The notes beneath the pieces are model-generated. The model ran no database searches and was not told the DNA's origin. It saw only the letters and a list, made by a program, of their open reading frames with translations. Below, piece after piece: positions 1-8,852 of a stretch of DNA of 64,000 bases (its first letter is position 1; every line of letters begins with the position of its first letter). Position numbers and translations under genes: made by a program. This DNA comes from Pseudomonas sp. CCC3.1. Lineage in GTDB: Bacteria > Pseudomonadota > Gammaproteobacteria > Pseudomonadales > Pseudomonadaceae. The stretch covers positions 2,232,001-2,296,000 of the forward strand of contig NZ_CP133778.1 in NCBI RefSeq assembly GCF_034347405.1, read 5' to 3'.

Positions 1-187
1 CCACGTCTTTGGCTCGCAGCAGCTTGTTGCGCACATACACTTCGCTGGCCGGGTCCTGGCCGATCAACACCACCGCCAGCGCCGGGTAGATGTGCTGCAC
101 AGCTAGGGCGTGCACGTCTTCTCGTACTTCGTCGAGTACCTGGGCCGACAGGGCTTTGCCGTCTATAACGCGGGCTTGAATGCTCAT
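1..187 (-). CDS. folD: Bifunctional methylenetetrahydrofolate dehydrogenase/cyclohydrolase FolD, N-terminal part (cut by window start)
   Basis: The reverse strand from the ATG at 185-187 reads MSIQARVIDGKALSAQVLDE and continues through a VVLIGQDPASEVYVRNKLL segment that is typical of the FolD N-terminal domain. Only the first 62 codons are inside the window. FolD oxidises 5,10-methylene-THF to 5,10-methenyl-THF and hydrolyses it to 10-formyl-THF in the cytoplasm. It is the last visible gene of the methylamine operon, 74 bp after the APC permease. That position fits removal of methylene-THF formed from demethylation formaldehyde, upstream of PurU. Many pseudomonads keep a housekeeping folD elsewhere, so this may be a second, pathway-dedicated copy; that part is inference. 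Confidence 0.9.
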   Translation of the reverse strand, partial: MSIQARVIDGKALSAQVLDEVREDVHALAVQHIYPALAVVLIGQDPASEVYVRNKLLRAKDV

Positions 188-224
188 TGATTTACCATTG
201 TCTGAGGTCTGGTAGAGGGCCTGA

Positions 225-247
225 TCATCGAGGCAACGCCCCGATGA
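225..247. other. Intercistronic hairpin between the APC permease gene and folD
   Basis: A compact inverted repeat, TCATCGaGGC then AAC then GCCcCGATGA, lies in the 74-bp gap. No T-run follows on the minus strand, so it looks like an mRNA processing or stabilising hairpin rather than a full terminator. Transcription could therefore continue into folD. Confidence 0.4.
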
Positions 248-261
248 TTCAGCAGCAAGGG

Positions 262-1944
262 TCAGATGACAGCCAGTTGATGGCAGCCATACACCACGAG
301 TACACCGGCGATCAAAGTGGCGTAGGGCAGCCAGCCCGCACGTTTTTGTCCTTCGTTGGCCTCGATGTACAGGTCGTTAAGCATCGCTTCGGGGAAGCGC
401 CCGTGGTCTTGCACGTAGTGGCGGTAGCAAAACACCGGCAGGATCAGCAGCGCCAGCAGCAGCCCGGTCATGAGGGTGCCCGCGCCCCAGATGTCGGCGC
501 CCAGGCCCATGCACGCCAGATTGACGAAGCTCAACACGCCACCGGCTGCCAGCAGTATGGTCGGCGCTTTGTACGGGCGGGCCCAGTCGGGGCGGTCCAT
601 GCGGTGAATCCAGCCCGCATTGAGGTTGAGAAAGTTGAAGATGATGTAGCTGACGTTGGACGCCGCCAACACAAACACGTAGTCGGACATCAGCAACAGC
701 AGCAGGTTGAACGACAGGTCGGTCCACATTGCCGCCGTGGGTGCGCCGTGTTCATTGGTGCGGCCCAGGTATTTGGGCAGCCAGCCGTCGACTGAGGCCT
801 GGTACAGGGTGCGCGAAGAGCCCGACATGGAGGTCATGATCGCCAGCAAGGTCGCGAGTACCAGCATGATCAGCACAATGTTGGCTACCACCTTGCCACC
901 GCCGATGCTGTCTGCCATGACCTGGCCGACGCCCATGCCGCTGTAGATGGCCGGAGAGAGCAGGCCGCTGTAGACCGCGGGCGTCACCACGGCGCCGCTG
1001 GCGTCGAGGACTGCCGGGCTCACCAGTTGCCCCAGTCCGAGGCTGCCCTGAAACGCCAGCGGCACCAGGGTGAAGACGAAGATGCACAACACACCGGCGT
1101 AGAAGATCGCCTTGAAGGTGTCTTTTTTCGGGTCCTTGAATTCGCGGGTGTAGCACACCGCGGTTTCAAAGCCGTAGGTCGACCAGGCGGCCATGAACAG
1201 CCCGCCAGCCATGAGTGTCCAGCCAGACATGTTCCACGGGCCGTCGATCACTTGCCCGGCGGCGTCGTGGGCCAGCGGGAACAGCGGGAAGAAATTGGCT
1301 TGCATGGCATCGCCGGTAAACAGCGGGACGATGCCCACCAGCAGCAGCGGGATCAGCGACGTCACGCCCAGCACCAGGGTCAGGCGTGCCGAGCGCAAAA
1401 TGCCGCCATGCTGCACGGCGAACACGGTGAGCAGAATCAGCAGGCCAATGGCGAACGTGGCGTTAATGCGCAGCGACAGCCCACTTTTGACCCAGCCCAG
1501 GTCCAGCAGGGTCAGTTGCCAGGTGTTGATCAGCGCATCGGCCGGAAACAGCGCCGTCAGGATGTAACCGGCTGCCAGCCCCGAACCGATAGACAGTACC
1601 GGCGACCAGGCCAGCCAGTTGCACCACACCGACACCGGGGCGATCAGCTTGCTGTAACGCACCCAGGCCACGGCGCCGTAGACCGAGGCGCCGCCGGATT
1701 TGTGCGGGAACAGCCCGGCAATTTCGGCGTAGGTAAAGGCTTGGATAAAGCCGAACAGGATCGACACGATCCACACAATCCAGGCCGGTTTGCCCACCGT
1801 GGCGGCAATCGCGCCGATGGTGAACAGCACCAGCGCGGGCACGCCGCTGGCCACCCAGAACGCTCCCCGCCAATCGATTTTGCGCTGCAGGCTGCCCACT
1901 GAACGGGCGGCCTGCGGTACGGCCTCGAACGTAGTCGCTTCCAT
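262..1944 (-). CDS. APC-family permease of the methylamine operon
   Basis: About 560 residues with roughly twelve hydrophobic segments and the APC-type start of the membrane domain (IDWRGAFWVASGVPALVLFT; later GFIQAFTYAEIAGLFPHKSG, the conserved EixxxxP region of helix 2). The ATG at 1944 is preferred over the upstream TTG at 1989 because GGGAATAAGAAG precedes it and the residues before it are not family-like. It follows tdm by 65 bp and precedes folD in the same direction. APC proteins import amino acids and amines across the inner membrane. From context this one may carry TMA, DMA, methylamine or a downstream product such as a methylated glutamate; the substrate is inferred only from position. 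Confidence is high for family and low for substrate. Confidence 0.85.
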   Translation of the reverse strand: MEATTFEAVPQAARSVGSLQRKIDWRGAFWVASGVPALVLFTIGAIAATVGKPAWIVWIVSILFGFIQAFTYAEIAGLFPHKSGGASVYGAVAWVRYSKLIAPVSVWCNWLAWSPVLSIGSGLAAGYILTALFPADALINTWQLTLLDLGWVKSGLSLRINATFAIGLLILLTVFAVQHGGILRSARLTLVLGVTSLIPLLLVGIVPLFTGDAMQANFFPLFPLAHDAAGQVIDGPWNMSGWTLMAGGLFMAAWSTYGFETAVCYTREFKDPKKDTFKAIFYAGVLCIFVFTLVPLAFQGSLGLGQLVSPAVLDASGAVVTPAVYSGLLSPAIYSGMGVGQVMADSIGGGKVVANIVLIMLVLATLLAIMTSMSGSSRTLYQASVDGWLPKYLGRTNEHGAPTAAMWTDLSFNLLLLLMSDYVFVLAASNVSYIIFNFLNLNAGWIHRMDRPDWARPYKAPTILLAAGGVLSFVNLACMGLGADIWGAGTLMTGLLLALLILPVFCYRHYVQDHGRFPEAMLNDLYIEANEGQKRAGWLPYATLIAGVLVVYGCHQLAVI

Positions 1945-2009
1945 CTTCTTATTCCCATGTCTGAGTTGCGTGGTAGTGGGGGCAGTCAAAGTGGGGTGAT
2001 GTGCGTCGA

Positions 2010-4352
2010 TCAGCTGCGAACCCGGCTTTTGTCCGGGTCGTAGAAGATCGCTGCGCTGACCGTGGCGCTGATGCGCTTCTGCAGGCCATCGACTTTTCCA
2101 ACGTCCAATTCAGTTCCGGCTTGGGCACATGCCACGTCGACCCGGCACAGGGCGATGTTGCTGCCCAGCAACGGTGAGCGGCAGGCGCTGGTGACGACGC
2201 CCACCTGGGCCCGGCCGCGATACACCGGGTCGCCGTGGTGGGCACCTTCGTTGCCGCTCAGTTGCAGGCCCACCAGCCTGTGCGTGGGGTGGGCGCTGCG
2301 GCGCAACAGGGCGTCGCGGCCAATAAAGTCATCGGTTTTGCTTTTCAGCGGCACCGAAAAGCCAATCCCGGCTTCAAAGGGGTCGGTCTGGTCGCTGAAT
2401 TCGTAACCGGCAAATATCAGACCGGCTTCGATGCGCAGCATGTCCAGCGCTTCGAGCCCCAGCGGCACGATGCCCAAAGGCTGGCCCAGCCCCCAGATCC
2501 GGTCCCAGACGCGCTCGGCATCCTCGGGCTGGCACCAGACCTCAAAGCCCAATTCGCCGGTGTAGCCGGTGCGCGAGATCATCAGCGGGCAGCCGTCGTA
2601 GCCGTCCAGACGCCCCACCAGAAAGCGGAACCAGCCCAGGGTTTCGAGGCTCGGCTGGCCGGGTGGGGTCCAGACCATCTGTTGCAACAGTTCGCGGCTT
2701 TTGGGGCCTTGCACCGCCACGTTGTGGATCTGTTCGCTGGCGGACTTGATCCAGACTTTCATGCCCAGTTTGAGTGCCTGTTCGCGCAGCCAGACCCCGG
2801 CGTAGTCTTCGCCGCAGATCCAGCGAAAATTGTCCTGGCCCAGGCGCAGCAGGGTGCCGTCGTCGAGCATGCCACCGTGTTCGTGGCACATCGCTGAGTA
2901 CACCACTTGGCCGATGGCCAGGCGCCGCACGTCGCGGGTCAGGCAATACTGCATCAGGGCTTCGGCGTCGGGCCCGAGGATGTCGAATTTGCGCAGGGCG
3001 GTCAGGTCCATCACAGCGACCCGTTCGCGGCAACCGAGGTATTCCTCGATGGCGCCGTAACCGTCATAACGCAGGGGCAGCCACCAGTTGCGGTAGTCGA
3101 CAAAACTGCTGGTCAAGGCGCGGGTACGCGAGTGGAACGCAGATTCGCGGGTCAGGATTGGGTCGGCATCCGCCGTGGTTCGAGTGCTCATGGCGATGGA
3201 AAAACGCTCCTTTTCGCTGTAGATGCGGACATGAATGTCGGTCGGATTCCAGCCGTTGGCCGGGTCGATGTCGTCCGGGCACGAGGTGCTGCCGCATACC
3301 AGGTCGGTCATGGCCCGCAGCAGCACGTAATCGCCGGGCCGCGACCACGGCTCGTCCAGAGTCAGGTGCTGGTGGGCATCGATCCCTGTGTTGAAGAAGA
3401 AGTTGATCGCCGGCCAACCGGTGCGTGGCTGAACGCCATGCGGGGCAAGTACCCGGCTCAGGTTGTCGCTGCAGTTGTCGTGCCCAAAATAGCCGTGGGT
3501 TTCGTAGTAGCGTGCCGCGCAGGCCAGGGCGAAGGAGTCGTGGCGACCCACGGTGTCTTGCACCACTTGCAGCATGGGTTGGAACTGACGGTCGAAAAAC
3601 TTCGAAAACAGCCCTGGCGTCGGGTACGCGCTGCCATTGAGGGTGCGGGTCACGGTCTGGTCGAGGTCCAGTTCCAGGCCACGGTCCAGCGCGCGGCGGT
3701 CCAGGGCCACGAAGTCCGAGCACTGGCGCCCGGCAACGTCCAGCACTTGCACGTACTGGCCCTTGGCGACGGTGTAACTGTGCGCCGTGCCGGGGTGCAG
3801 GGTGAATTCGTCGAGCAGTTCACCCAGCGGCTCGGGCAGCGCAGGCAGCCACAGAGCCGAAGGCGTGGCCCGGGTCACGATTACCCGCAGTTCGCTGGGC
3901 CGGTATTGGCGATCAACGGCGGTCGGTTCTGCGGGGGCGGCGATGATCACCAGCCGTTCAGCGTCGGCAATAAAGCACCGGTTGTGCCCGGCCGGGCTGT
4001 CCGCGCCCCAGAGTAAGGCAGCGTGTGACAGGTTCTGTGGATCAACTCCGCGCTTCTCCAGCGCTTGAGCAATGCGCCGCGCTTGCAGCGTGGCTTCGCG
4101 CAAACGGGTGTGCAGGTAGATGCCAGAGGCGCTGGCTTGCAGCCCCCAATCCGTCAGAGCGCTGCGACCACGGGTGTCCAGCGCCAGCAGTTCGCAGGGT
4201 TGCAGGCCTTCAAGGTCGATCACTTGCAGGCTGTCGCCGGGTTGCAAGGCGATCAGGGTCAGGCCCCCGCCTGCCACGCGGTAGCGTTCCAGGTTCGGGG
4301 CCCGGGCAAAGAGCCCGGGCTCATGGGGGCGGGAAATACGCGGTGCTTTCAT
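2010..4352 (-). CDS. tdm: Trimethylamine N-oxide demethylase (aldolase) Tdm, DUF1989-GcvT fusion
   Basis: A 780-residue two-part protein. Residues about 180-375 form a DUF1989 domain with candidate metal ligands in GRQCSDF (C211), GHDNCSDN (H291, C294) and CGSTSCPDD (C353, C358). The first 170 residues look like a degenerate half of the same fold. Residues about 405-780 form a GcvT-like folate-binding domain with the SRTGYTGELGFEVW motif. This architecture and length match Tdm of Methylocella and Roseobacter, which splits TMAO into DMA and formaldehyde, with the GcvT part capturing formaldehyde on THF. The ATG at 4352 has GGGAG seven bases upstream; an upstream in-frame start at 4436 would overlap tmm. 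It lies 16 bp after tmm, the enzyme that makes its substrate. A generic DUF1989-aminomethyltransferase of unknown role is the alternative, but the context argues against it. Confidence 0.88.
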   Translation of the reverse strand: MKAPRISRPHEPGLFARAPNLERYRVAGGGLTLIALQPGDSLQVIDLEGLQPCELLALDTRGRSALTDWGLQASASGIYLHTRLREATLQARRIAQALEKRGVDPQNLSHAALLWGADSPAGHNRCFIADAERLVIIAAPAEPTAVDRQYRPSELRVIVTRATPSALWLPALPEPLGELLDEFTLHPGTAHSYTVAKGQYVQVLDVAGRQCSDFVALDRRALDRGLELDLDQTVTRTLNGSAYPTPGLFSKFFDRQFQPMLQVVQDTVGRHDSFALACAARYYETHGYFGHDNCSDNLSRVLAPHGVQPRTGWPAINFFFNTGIDAHQHLTLDEPWSRPGDYVLLRAMTDLVCGSTSCPDDIDPANGWNPTDIHVRIYSEKERFSIAMSTRTTADADPILTRESAFHSRTRALTSSFVDYRNWWLPLRYDGYGAIEEYLGCRERVAVMDLTALRKFDILGPDAEALMQYCLTRDVRRLAIGQVVYSAMCHEHGGMLDDGTLLRLGQDNFRWICGEDYAGVWLREQALKLGMKVWIKSASEQIHNVAVQGPKSRELLQQMVWTPPGQPSLETLGWFRFLVGRLDGYDGCPLMISRTGYTGELGFEVWCQPEDAERVWDRIWGLGQPLGIVPLGLEALDMLRIEAGLIFAGYEFSDQTDPFEAGIGFSVPLKSKTDDFIGRDALLRRSAHPTHRLVGLQLSGNEGAHHGDPVYRGRAQVGVVTSACRSPLLGSNIALCRVDVACAQAGTELDVGKVDGLQKRISATVSAAIFYDPDKSRVRS

Positions 4353-4368
4353 CAAGAGGCTCCCAAAG

Positions 4369-5736
4369 TCAGCCGACTGACTTGATGGCGGCAGATGGCT
4401 CGCCGAGATAGGCCGCCATGGAGTCGTCCAGCGCATGCAGCCACGGCGTGTGGTGAGGCGGCGATTGGGTGCCGGTCATCAGCGAGCGGTACGACTTGTC
4501 GCGATAACCCATGATGTTTTCGGCCTTGTCGTGCTTCCAGTGCAGGAAGGTTTGATTGACCGCGGCGATGTCGAAGTTCGGGTAGTCGGTGGCGTCGACC
4601 AATTGCTGGATGTAGGCGCCCTGGTATTCGAACATCTGCTGGTTGGTTTCCAGGGTTTGTTCGCGGGCGTGCCATTGCTGGCTGTCAGCGAGCATTTCGC
4701 TGTGCGCGGGCAACTGAATGCGCCCCAGAATCACGTCGCGGGCGTACCAGGCCTGGGCGTCGAACATGTTGAACGAGTACCACTGGTCTTGCATGCCAAG
4801 GTAGATGAGGCGCGGGTTGGGCTCCCAGAACACGCCTTTGTAGAGGTTCATCGGCCACAGCCGGTTGTCGGTCTTGAGGCTCAGTTCGTCCGGCAAGAAG
4901 GGAAAGTGATGCTTGTAACCCGTGCACAGAATCACCGCATCGATGTGCTTGCTGCTGCCATCGGCAAACCAGGCGCGGTTGTTTTCCAGGCGTTGCAGCT
5001 GGGGTTTTTCTTCCCAGTTGTCCGGCCAGGCATAGCCCATGGGCGCGCTGCGGTAGCAACTGGTGATGCTGCGCGCGCCGTATTTGTAGCATTGCGAACC
5101 GATGTCTTCGGCCGAGTAGCTGCTGCCGACAATCAGCAGGTCCTTGCCTTTGAATTCCAGGGCTTCGCGAAAATCATGAGCGTGCAGGATGCGCCCGGCG
5201 AACTGCTCGAAACCTTCGAAATACGGGACCTTGGGCGTTGAAAAATGGCCGCAGGCGTTGATCACGTAGTCGAATGGTTCGCAGGTCAGGGTGTCGCTGT
5301 TGTAGTCGTAGGCGGACAGGTTGAAGCGTTGGCTGGCTTCGTCGAAGGTGACTTGGCGCACCACGTTGTTGAAACGGATGTAGTCGCGTACCCCAGCTTT
5401 TTCGACGCGGCCCTTGATGTAATCCCACAGCACTTCACGTGGCGGGTAAGAGGCGATAGGGCGGCCAAAATGCTCTTCAAAGGTGTAGTCGGCGAATTCC
5501 AGGCATTCTTTCGGCCCGTTCGACCACAGGTAGCGGTACATGCTGCCGTGCACCGGCTCGCCGTTTTCATCCAGACCGGTGCGCCAGGTGTAGTTCCACA
5601 TGCCGCCCCAATCGCTTTGCTTCTCGAAACACACCAGTTCCGGGATCTCGGCGCCCTGGTCACGGGCCGACTGAAAGGCTCGCAGTTGGGCCATGCCGCA
5701 CGGGCCTGCGCCGATAATTGCCACGCGTAAAGTCAT
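4369..5736 (-). CDS. tmm: Flavin-containing trimethylamine monooxygenase Tmm
   Basis: 455 residues, the usual length of bacterial FMO/Tmm. Visible motifs in order: FAD-binding GAGPCG at 9-14, FEKQSDWGGMWNYTWRTG near 37-54, the FMO fingerprint FAGRILHAHDF at 179-189, and NADPH-binding GSSYSAED at 204-211. It uses NADPH and O2 to oxidise TMA to TMAO in the cytoplasm. The next gene, 16 bp downstream, is tdm, which consumes TMAO; the previous one is purU, 25 bp upstream. Other FMO substrates such as DMA or sulfides are possible side activities. Family assignment is very firm and the TMA role is firm because of the tdm neighbour. Confidence 0.92.
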   Translation of the reverse strand: MTLRVAIIGAGPCGMAQLRAFQSARDQGAEIPELVCFEKQSDWGGMWNYTWRTGLDENGEPVHGSMYRYLWSNGPKECLEFADYTFEEHFGRPIASYPPREVLWDYIKGRVEKAGVRDYIRFNNVVRQVTFDEASQRFNLSAYDYNSDTLTCEPFDYVINACGHFSTPKVPYFEGFEQFAGRILHAHDFREALEFKGKDLLIVGSSYSAEDIGSQCYKYGARSITSCYRSAPMGYAWPDNWEEKPQLQRLENNRAWFADGSSKHIDAVILCTGYKHHFPFLPDELSLKTDNRLWPMNLYKGVFWEPNPRLIYLGMQDQWYSFNMFDAQAWYARDVILGRIQLPAHSEMLADSQQWHAREQTLETNQQMFEYQGAYIQQLVDATDYPNFDIAAVNQTFLHWKHDKAENIMGYRDKSYRSLMTGTQSPPHHTPWLHALDDSMAAYLGEPSAAIKSVG

Positions 5737-5761
5737 GATCGTGCCTCACATTCAAAGGGGC

Positions 5762-6628
5762 TCAGCGAAAGATCACTGTCTTGTCCTGGTTGATGAACAC
5801 CCGGTGTTCCAGGTGGTATTTCAAAGCTTTGGAAAGGGCCACGGTTTCGGTGTCGCGACCGATGGCGACCAGCGAGTCGGGCAGGTGGGTGTGGTCAACG
5901 CGCTGGATTTCCTGCTCGATGATCGGCCCTTCGTCGAGGTCGCTGGTGACGTAGTGGGCGGTGGCGCCGATCAATTTGACGCCCCGGTCATAAGCCTGGT
6001 GATAAGGCTTGGCGCCCTTGAAACCGGGCAGGAAGGAGTGGTGGATGTTGATCGCGCGGCCCGACAGTTGCCGACACAGGTTGTCGGACAGAATCTGCAT
6101 GTAGCGCGCGAGCACCACCAGGTCGGTCTGGGTGTCTTCGACGATGCGCATCAGCTCGGCTTCCTGGCGTTCCTTGCTGTCTTTGTTGATCGGCAGGTAG
6201 ATGAAGCGAATGCCTTCGCGTTCGGCCATGGCCCGCAGATCGAGGTGGTTGGAGACCACGGCGGTGATCTGCATGTCCAGTTCGCCCTTGCGGTGGCGGT
6301 ACAGCAGGTCGGTCAGGCAGTGGTCGAACTTGCTGACCATCAGCAGCACGCGGGTCGGCTGGCTGGAGCAGAACAATTGCCAGTGCATGTCGAAACCGCC
6401 CGCCAGATCGCCCAGCCCCTCACGCAGGGCACCAATGTCGCCGGTCACGCCGGTGTTGAAGCGGAACACCGCGCGCATGAAAAACTGCCCGGTGAATTCG
6501 TCGTCAAACTGCGCCAATTCGCTGATGTAGCACTGCTGGCGTGCCAGGCAGTCGGTGATCGCGGCGACGATGCCGGACGCCGCCGGGCAGTTGATCTTGA
6601 GGATGTAATGTTCGGTCGAGGTGTCCAT
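5762..6628 (-). CDS. purU: Formyltetrahydrofolate deformylase PurU
   Basis: 288 residues with an N-terminal ACT-like regulatory domain (YILKINCPAASGIVAAITDCLA, first about 85 residues) and a C-terminal formyltransferase domain. The latter contains INIHHSFLPGFKGAKPYHQA and the acid-containing GATAHYVTSDLDEGPII segment, both characteristic of PurU. It hydrolyses 10-formyl-THF to formate and THF. It sits between the GcvT-like gene (31 bp gap) and tmm (25 bp gap). In this operon it should close the folate route: formaldehyde, methylene-THF, FolD, formyl-THF, formate. The free THF it returns would keep the demethylases' folate acceptor available. Confidence 0.95.
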   Translation of the reverse strand: MDTSTEHYILKINCPAASGIVAAITDCLARQQCYISELAQFDDEFTGQFFMRAVFRFNTGVTGDIGALREGLGDLAGGFDMHWQLFCSSQPTRVLLMVSKFDHCLTDLLYRHRKGELDMQITAVVSNHLDLRAMAEREGIRFIYLPINKDSKERQEAELMRIVEDTQTDLVVLARYMQILSDNLCRQLSGRAINIHHSFLPGFKGAKPYHQAYDRGVKLIGATAHYVTSDLDEGPIIEQEIQRVDHTHLPDSLVAIGRDTETVALSKALKYHLEHRVFINQDKTVIFR

Positions 6629-6659
6629 CGAGGGCTCCGTAACTCAACGTGGTGGCGGC

Positions 6660-7790
6660 TCAGCCTTTGGCCGTGCGCTTGGTTTTTTGCGGGTCGTCGA
6701 AGGGCAGGGCATGGCTCACGGCCGCGTTCTGCTGGCTGCCGCGCACGTGCAGGGCAACCCCCGGTGTGGCGCAGGCAACGTTGACGCGGGCAATGGCCAT
6801 GGAGCGTTTGGTCAAGCGCGAGTACATGCCGCAGGTGATCACCCCGACCTGTTTGTCGCCTTGCCACAGGGTGTCGCCCGCTTCGGCCGGGCGGACGCCT
6901 TCGAGCAACACGCCGGCAATTTTGAAACGCTCTTTGCCGCGCAGGCGGTAGTGCTCTTCGGCGCCGCGAAAATCGCGTTTGTCCGGCGAGACCGTGAATT
7001 CCAGGCCCATCTCCCACAACGTGTCCCCGGCCTTTTGGTCGGCGAAGGGGTACATCTGCGAGTTGTCGTAGGGGAAGAACATCAGCGAGCTTTCGACCCG
7101 CAGCCAGTCCAGCGCGGTGAAGGCGCACGGGATGATGCCCATGCCTGCGCCGTGCTCCAGAATCGCGTCCCACAGCGCTGGCGCATCGACAGCCTTGCAG
7201 AAGATTTCGTAGCCGCGTTCGCCGGTGTAGCCGGTGCGCGAGATCATCACCGGGCGGTCAAACAGGCGGGTTTGCAGGTGATGGAAGTACGGCAGTTGGC
7301 GAATTCCGGGCACGTGCTCAGCGAGAAAATCGACTGCCAATGGCCCTTGCAGCGACAGGTCGTGCAGGTCGTCATCGAACAACACCGCCACTTGTCGGCC
7401 TTGGGCTGAGCGCACCAGCATTTCGTAGCCGGTGCCCGCGCCGTGAACCACCATGAACGCATTGGGCCCGGTGCGGTAAACGATGCAGTCATCGACGAAC
7501 TTGCCTTCTTCGTCGAGCATCGAGGCGTACACCGACTTGCCGGGATAGAGCTTGGCGATGTCGCGAGTGGTGGCCCATTGCAAAAGGCTTTCGGCATGCG
7601 GGCCGACGTAGTGGACTTTTTTCAGCCCCGACACGTCCATCAACCCTGCGCGGGTGCGGATCGCCTGGTGGTGATCGGCCAGGTCGCTGTCATAGGTCCA
7701 GGCGGTGCCCATGCCATTCCAGTCTTCGAGGTTCGAGCCGAGCGCGCGGTGCCGCTCGGCCAGTGCAGAAATACGCCATGAATGTGCCAT
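6660..7790 (-). CDS. GcvT-like folate-dependent aminomethyltransferase family protein (DmmD-type)
   Basis: 376 residues covering one GcvT domain, with DVSGLKKVHYVGPHAESLL near the N-terminus and MISRTGYTGERGYEIF in the middle, followed by a GcvT C-terminal barrel. No glycine cleavage genes (gcvH, gcvP) are nearby, so it is not the glycine cleavage T-protein. It lies directly after the DUF3445 gene, as in described dimethylamine monooxygenase clusters, where the GcvT-like partner is called DmmD. The likely role is to transfer formaldehyde released from DMA to THF, giving 5,10-methylene-THF. It shares this domain with the C-terminal half of Tdm, so the operon encodes two folate-loading modules. 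The exact dmm letter is left open. Confidence 0.85.
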   Translation of the reverse strand: MAHSWRISALAERHRALGSNLEDWNGMGTAWTYDSDLADHHQAIRTRAGLMDVSGLKKVHYVGPHAESLLQWATTRDIAKLYPGKSVYASMLDEEGKFVDDCIVYRTGPNAFMVVHGAGTGYEMLVRSAQGRQVAVLFDDDLHDLSLQGPLAVDFLAEHVPGIRQLPYFHHLQTRLFDRPVMISRTGYTGERGYEIFCKAVDAPALWDAILEHGAGMGIIPCAFTALDWLRVESSLMFFPYDNSQMYPFADQKAGDTLWEMGLEFTVSPDKRDFRGAEEHYRLRGKERFKIAGVLLEGVRPAEAGDTLWQGDKQVGVITCGMYSRLTKRSMAIARVNVACATPGVALHVRGSQQNAAVSHALPFDDPQKTKRTAKG

Positions 7791-7823
7791 GTGAAGGTCC
7801 TTGTCGGTAATGAGTCGGTCGGG

Positions 7824-8840
7824 TCAGGCGTGCGGGTCGAATTGGCTGAGCCACTCGACCAGGGTCTGGCGGTAACGGGTCATGCCCTTGTAGTCAGCGA
7901 TGGGGTCGGGCAGGTCGCGTAGCACCCGGTGCAAGCGGCAACCCCAGCCGGGCTGGGTGACCAGTTCTTGCAGGCTGATGAGGTAAGTGCGAATGCTGAA
8001 CATCACCGCGTTGCTGCGTGGCAGGCGCAGCATCACTTGCAGCTCGACGCGCAGGTGCACCTGCTGGCCGACGTTGTCGGCGGTGATGCGGCCGCGGTCG
8101 GCGCCCCATTCGTGAAAGGTTTCGGGGGATGAATCCAGGCGCGGCTTGATCGTCAGCGTCCAGTTCAGACGCCGCACCGGCTGGCCCGCTTGCAGGTTGA
8201 GCAAGTATTTCAGCGCCCGTTCGAAGATGCCCATCTGGTGCGCCATCGGCACGGGCGAATGCCATTGTTTGAAGCTCATGCCCGCGTCGAAGGCCAGCGA
8301 CCAGTCGGCCGGGCTGGTGACGATGCCTGCGTCCATAAACAGGTCGTTGTCGCGCTGATCGAGCAGGGCGAAATCGCCTTGTACCTGGCGGCCGATAAAT
8401 TCCAGCGGCTCGCAGGGCAGGCTGCTGGCGTCACCGAAAATAAAATGCTGGTCGATGTCCAGTAACCGGTTGCGCCAATGCCAATGGTTGCCGTCGCAGC
8501 GCAACGAAAACCAGTGCGGGTAATCGGCGGCGAGGTTTTCCATCAGCAATTGCAGCGCATCCCAAGCCGCCACGTGCATGTGCGGCAGCACCAGATAGCG
8601 ACGCGGGTCTTTGTCCAGCACCAGTGCCCGCTCAGCCATTTCGGAGCAGTAGTGTTCGTCGATGTCGAAGGCGTGCTGGTAGATCGAGCCCGGATCACGC
8701 GAGGTGGCGGGTTCGATATTCACTGAGTACAGGTAACTGTCTTCGGTGAAGGGAAAGGGGAAACGGCGGATGGCCGCAGGGCTGTTGCGAAAGCTGAAGT
8801 CGTCGCGATAGCTCTGCACGGGGCTTGATGGGGTGGTCAT
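7824..8840 (-). CDS. Haem-dependent oxidative N-demethylase family protein (DUF3445), DMA monooxygenase catalytic subunit
   Basis: 338 residues of the DUF3445 family, recognised from the N-terminal FRNSPAAIRRFPFPFTEDSY segment, the LPHMHVAAWDALQLL region and the C-terminal LHRVLRDLPDPIADYKG block. Family members bind haem and remove N-methyl groups oxidatively using O2 and electrons from a flavin/2Fe-2S reductase. No signal peptide or membrane segment is visible, so it is cytoplasmic. The reductase gene lies 12 bp upstream and the GcvT-like gene 33 bp downstream. In this context it is the likely catalytic component converting DMA to methylamine plus formaldehyde. Family is firm; the DMA substrate follows from the operon. 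Confidence 0.88.
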   Translation of the reverse strand: MTTPSSPVQSYRDDFSFRNSPAAIRRFPFPFTEDSYLYSVNIEPATSRDPGSIYQHAFDIDEHYCSEMAERALVLDKDPRRYLVLPHMHVAAWDALQLLMENLAADYPHWFSLRCDGNHWHWRNRLLDIDQHFIFGDASSLPCEPLEFIGRQVQGDFALLDQRDNDLFMDAGIVTSPADWSLAFDAGMSFKQWHSPVPMAHQMGIFERALKYLLNLQAGQPVRRLNWTLTIKPRLDSSPETFHEWGADRGRITADNVGQQVHLRVELQVMLRLPRSNAVMFSIRTYLISLQELVTQPGWGCRLHRVLRDLPDPIADYKGMTRYRQTLVEWLSQFDPHA

Positions 8841-8852
8841 GGTCGACTCCTC

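Noticed and set aside
2907..4016. Long plus-strand open frame opposite tdm
   Set aside because: It is the complement of strongly conserved DUF1989-GcvT coding sequence and has no family-like content; high GC makes antisense frames stay open.
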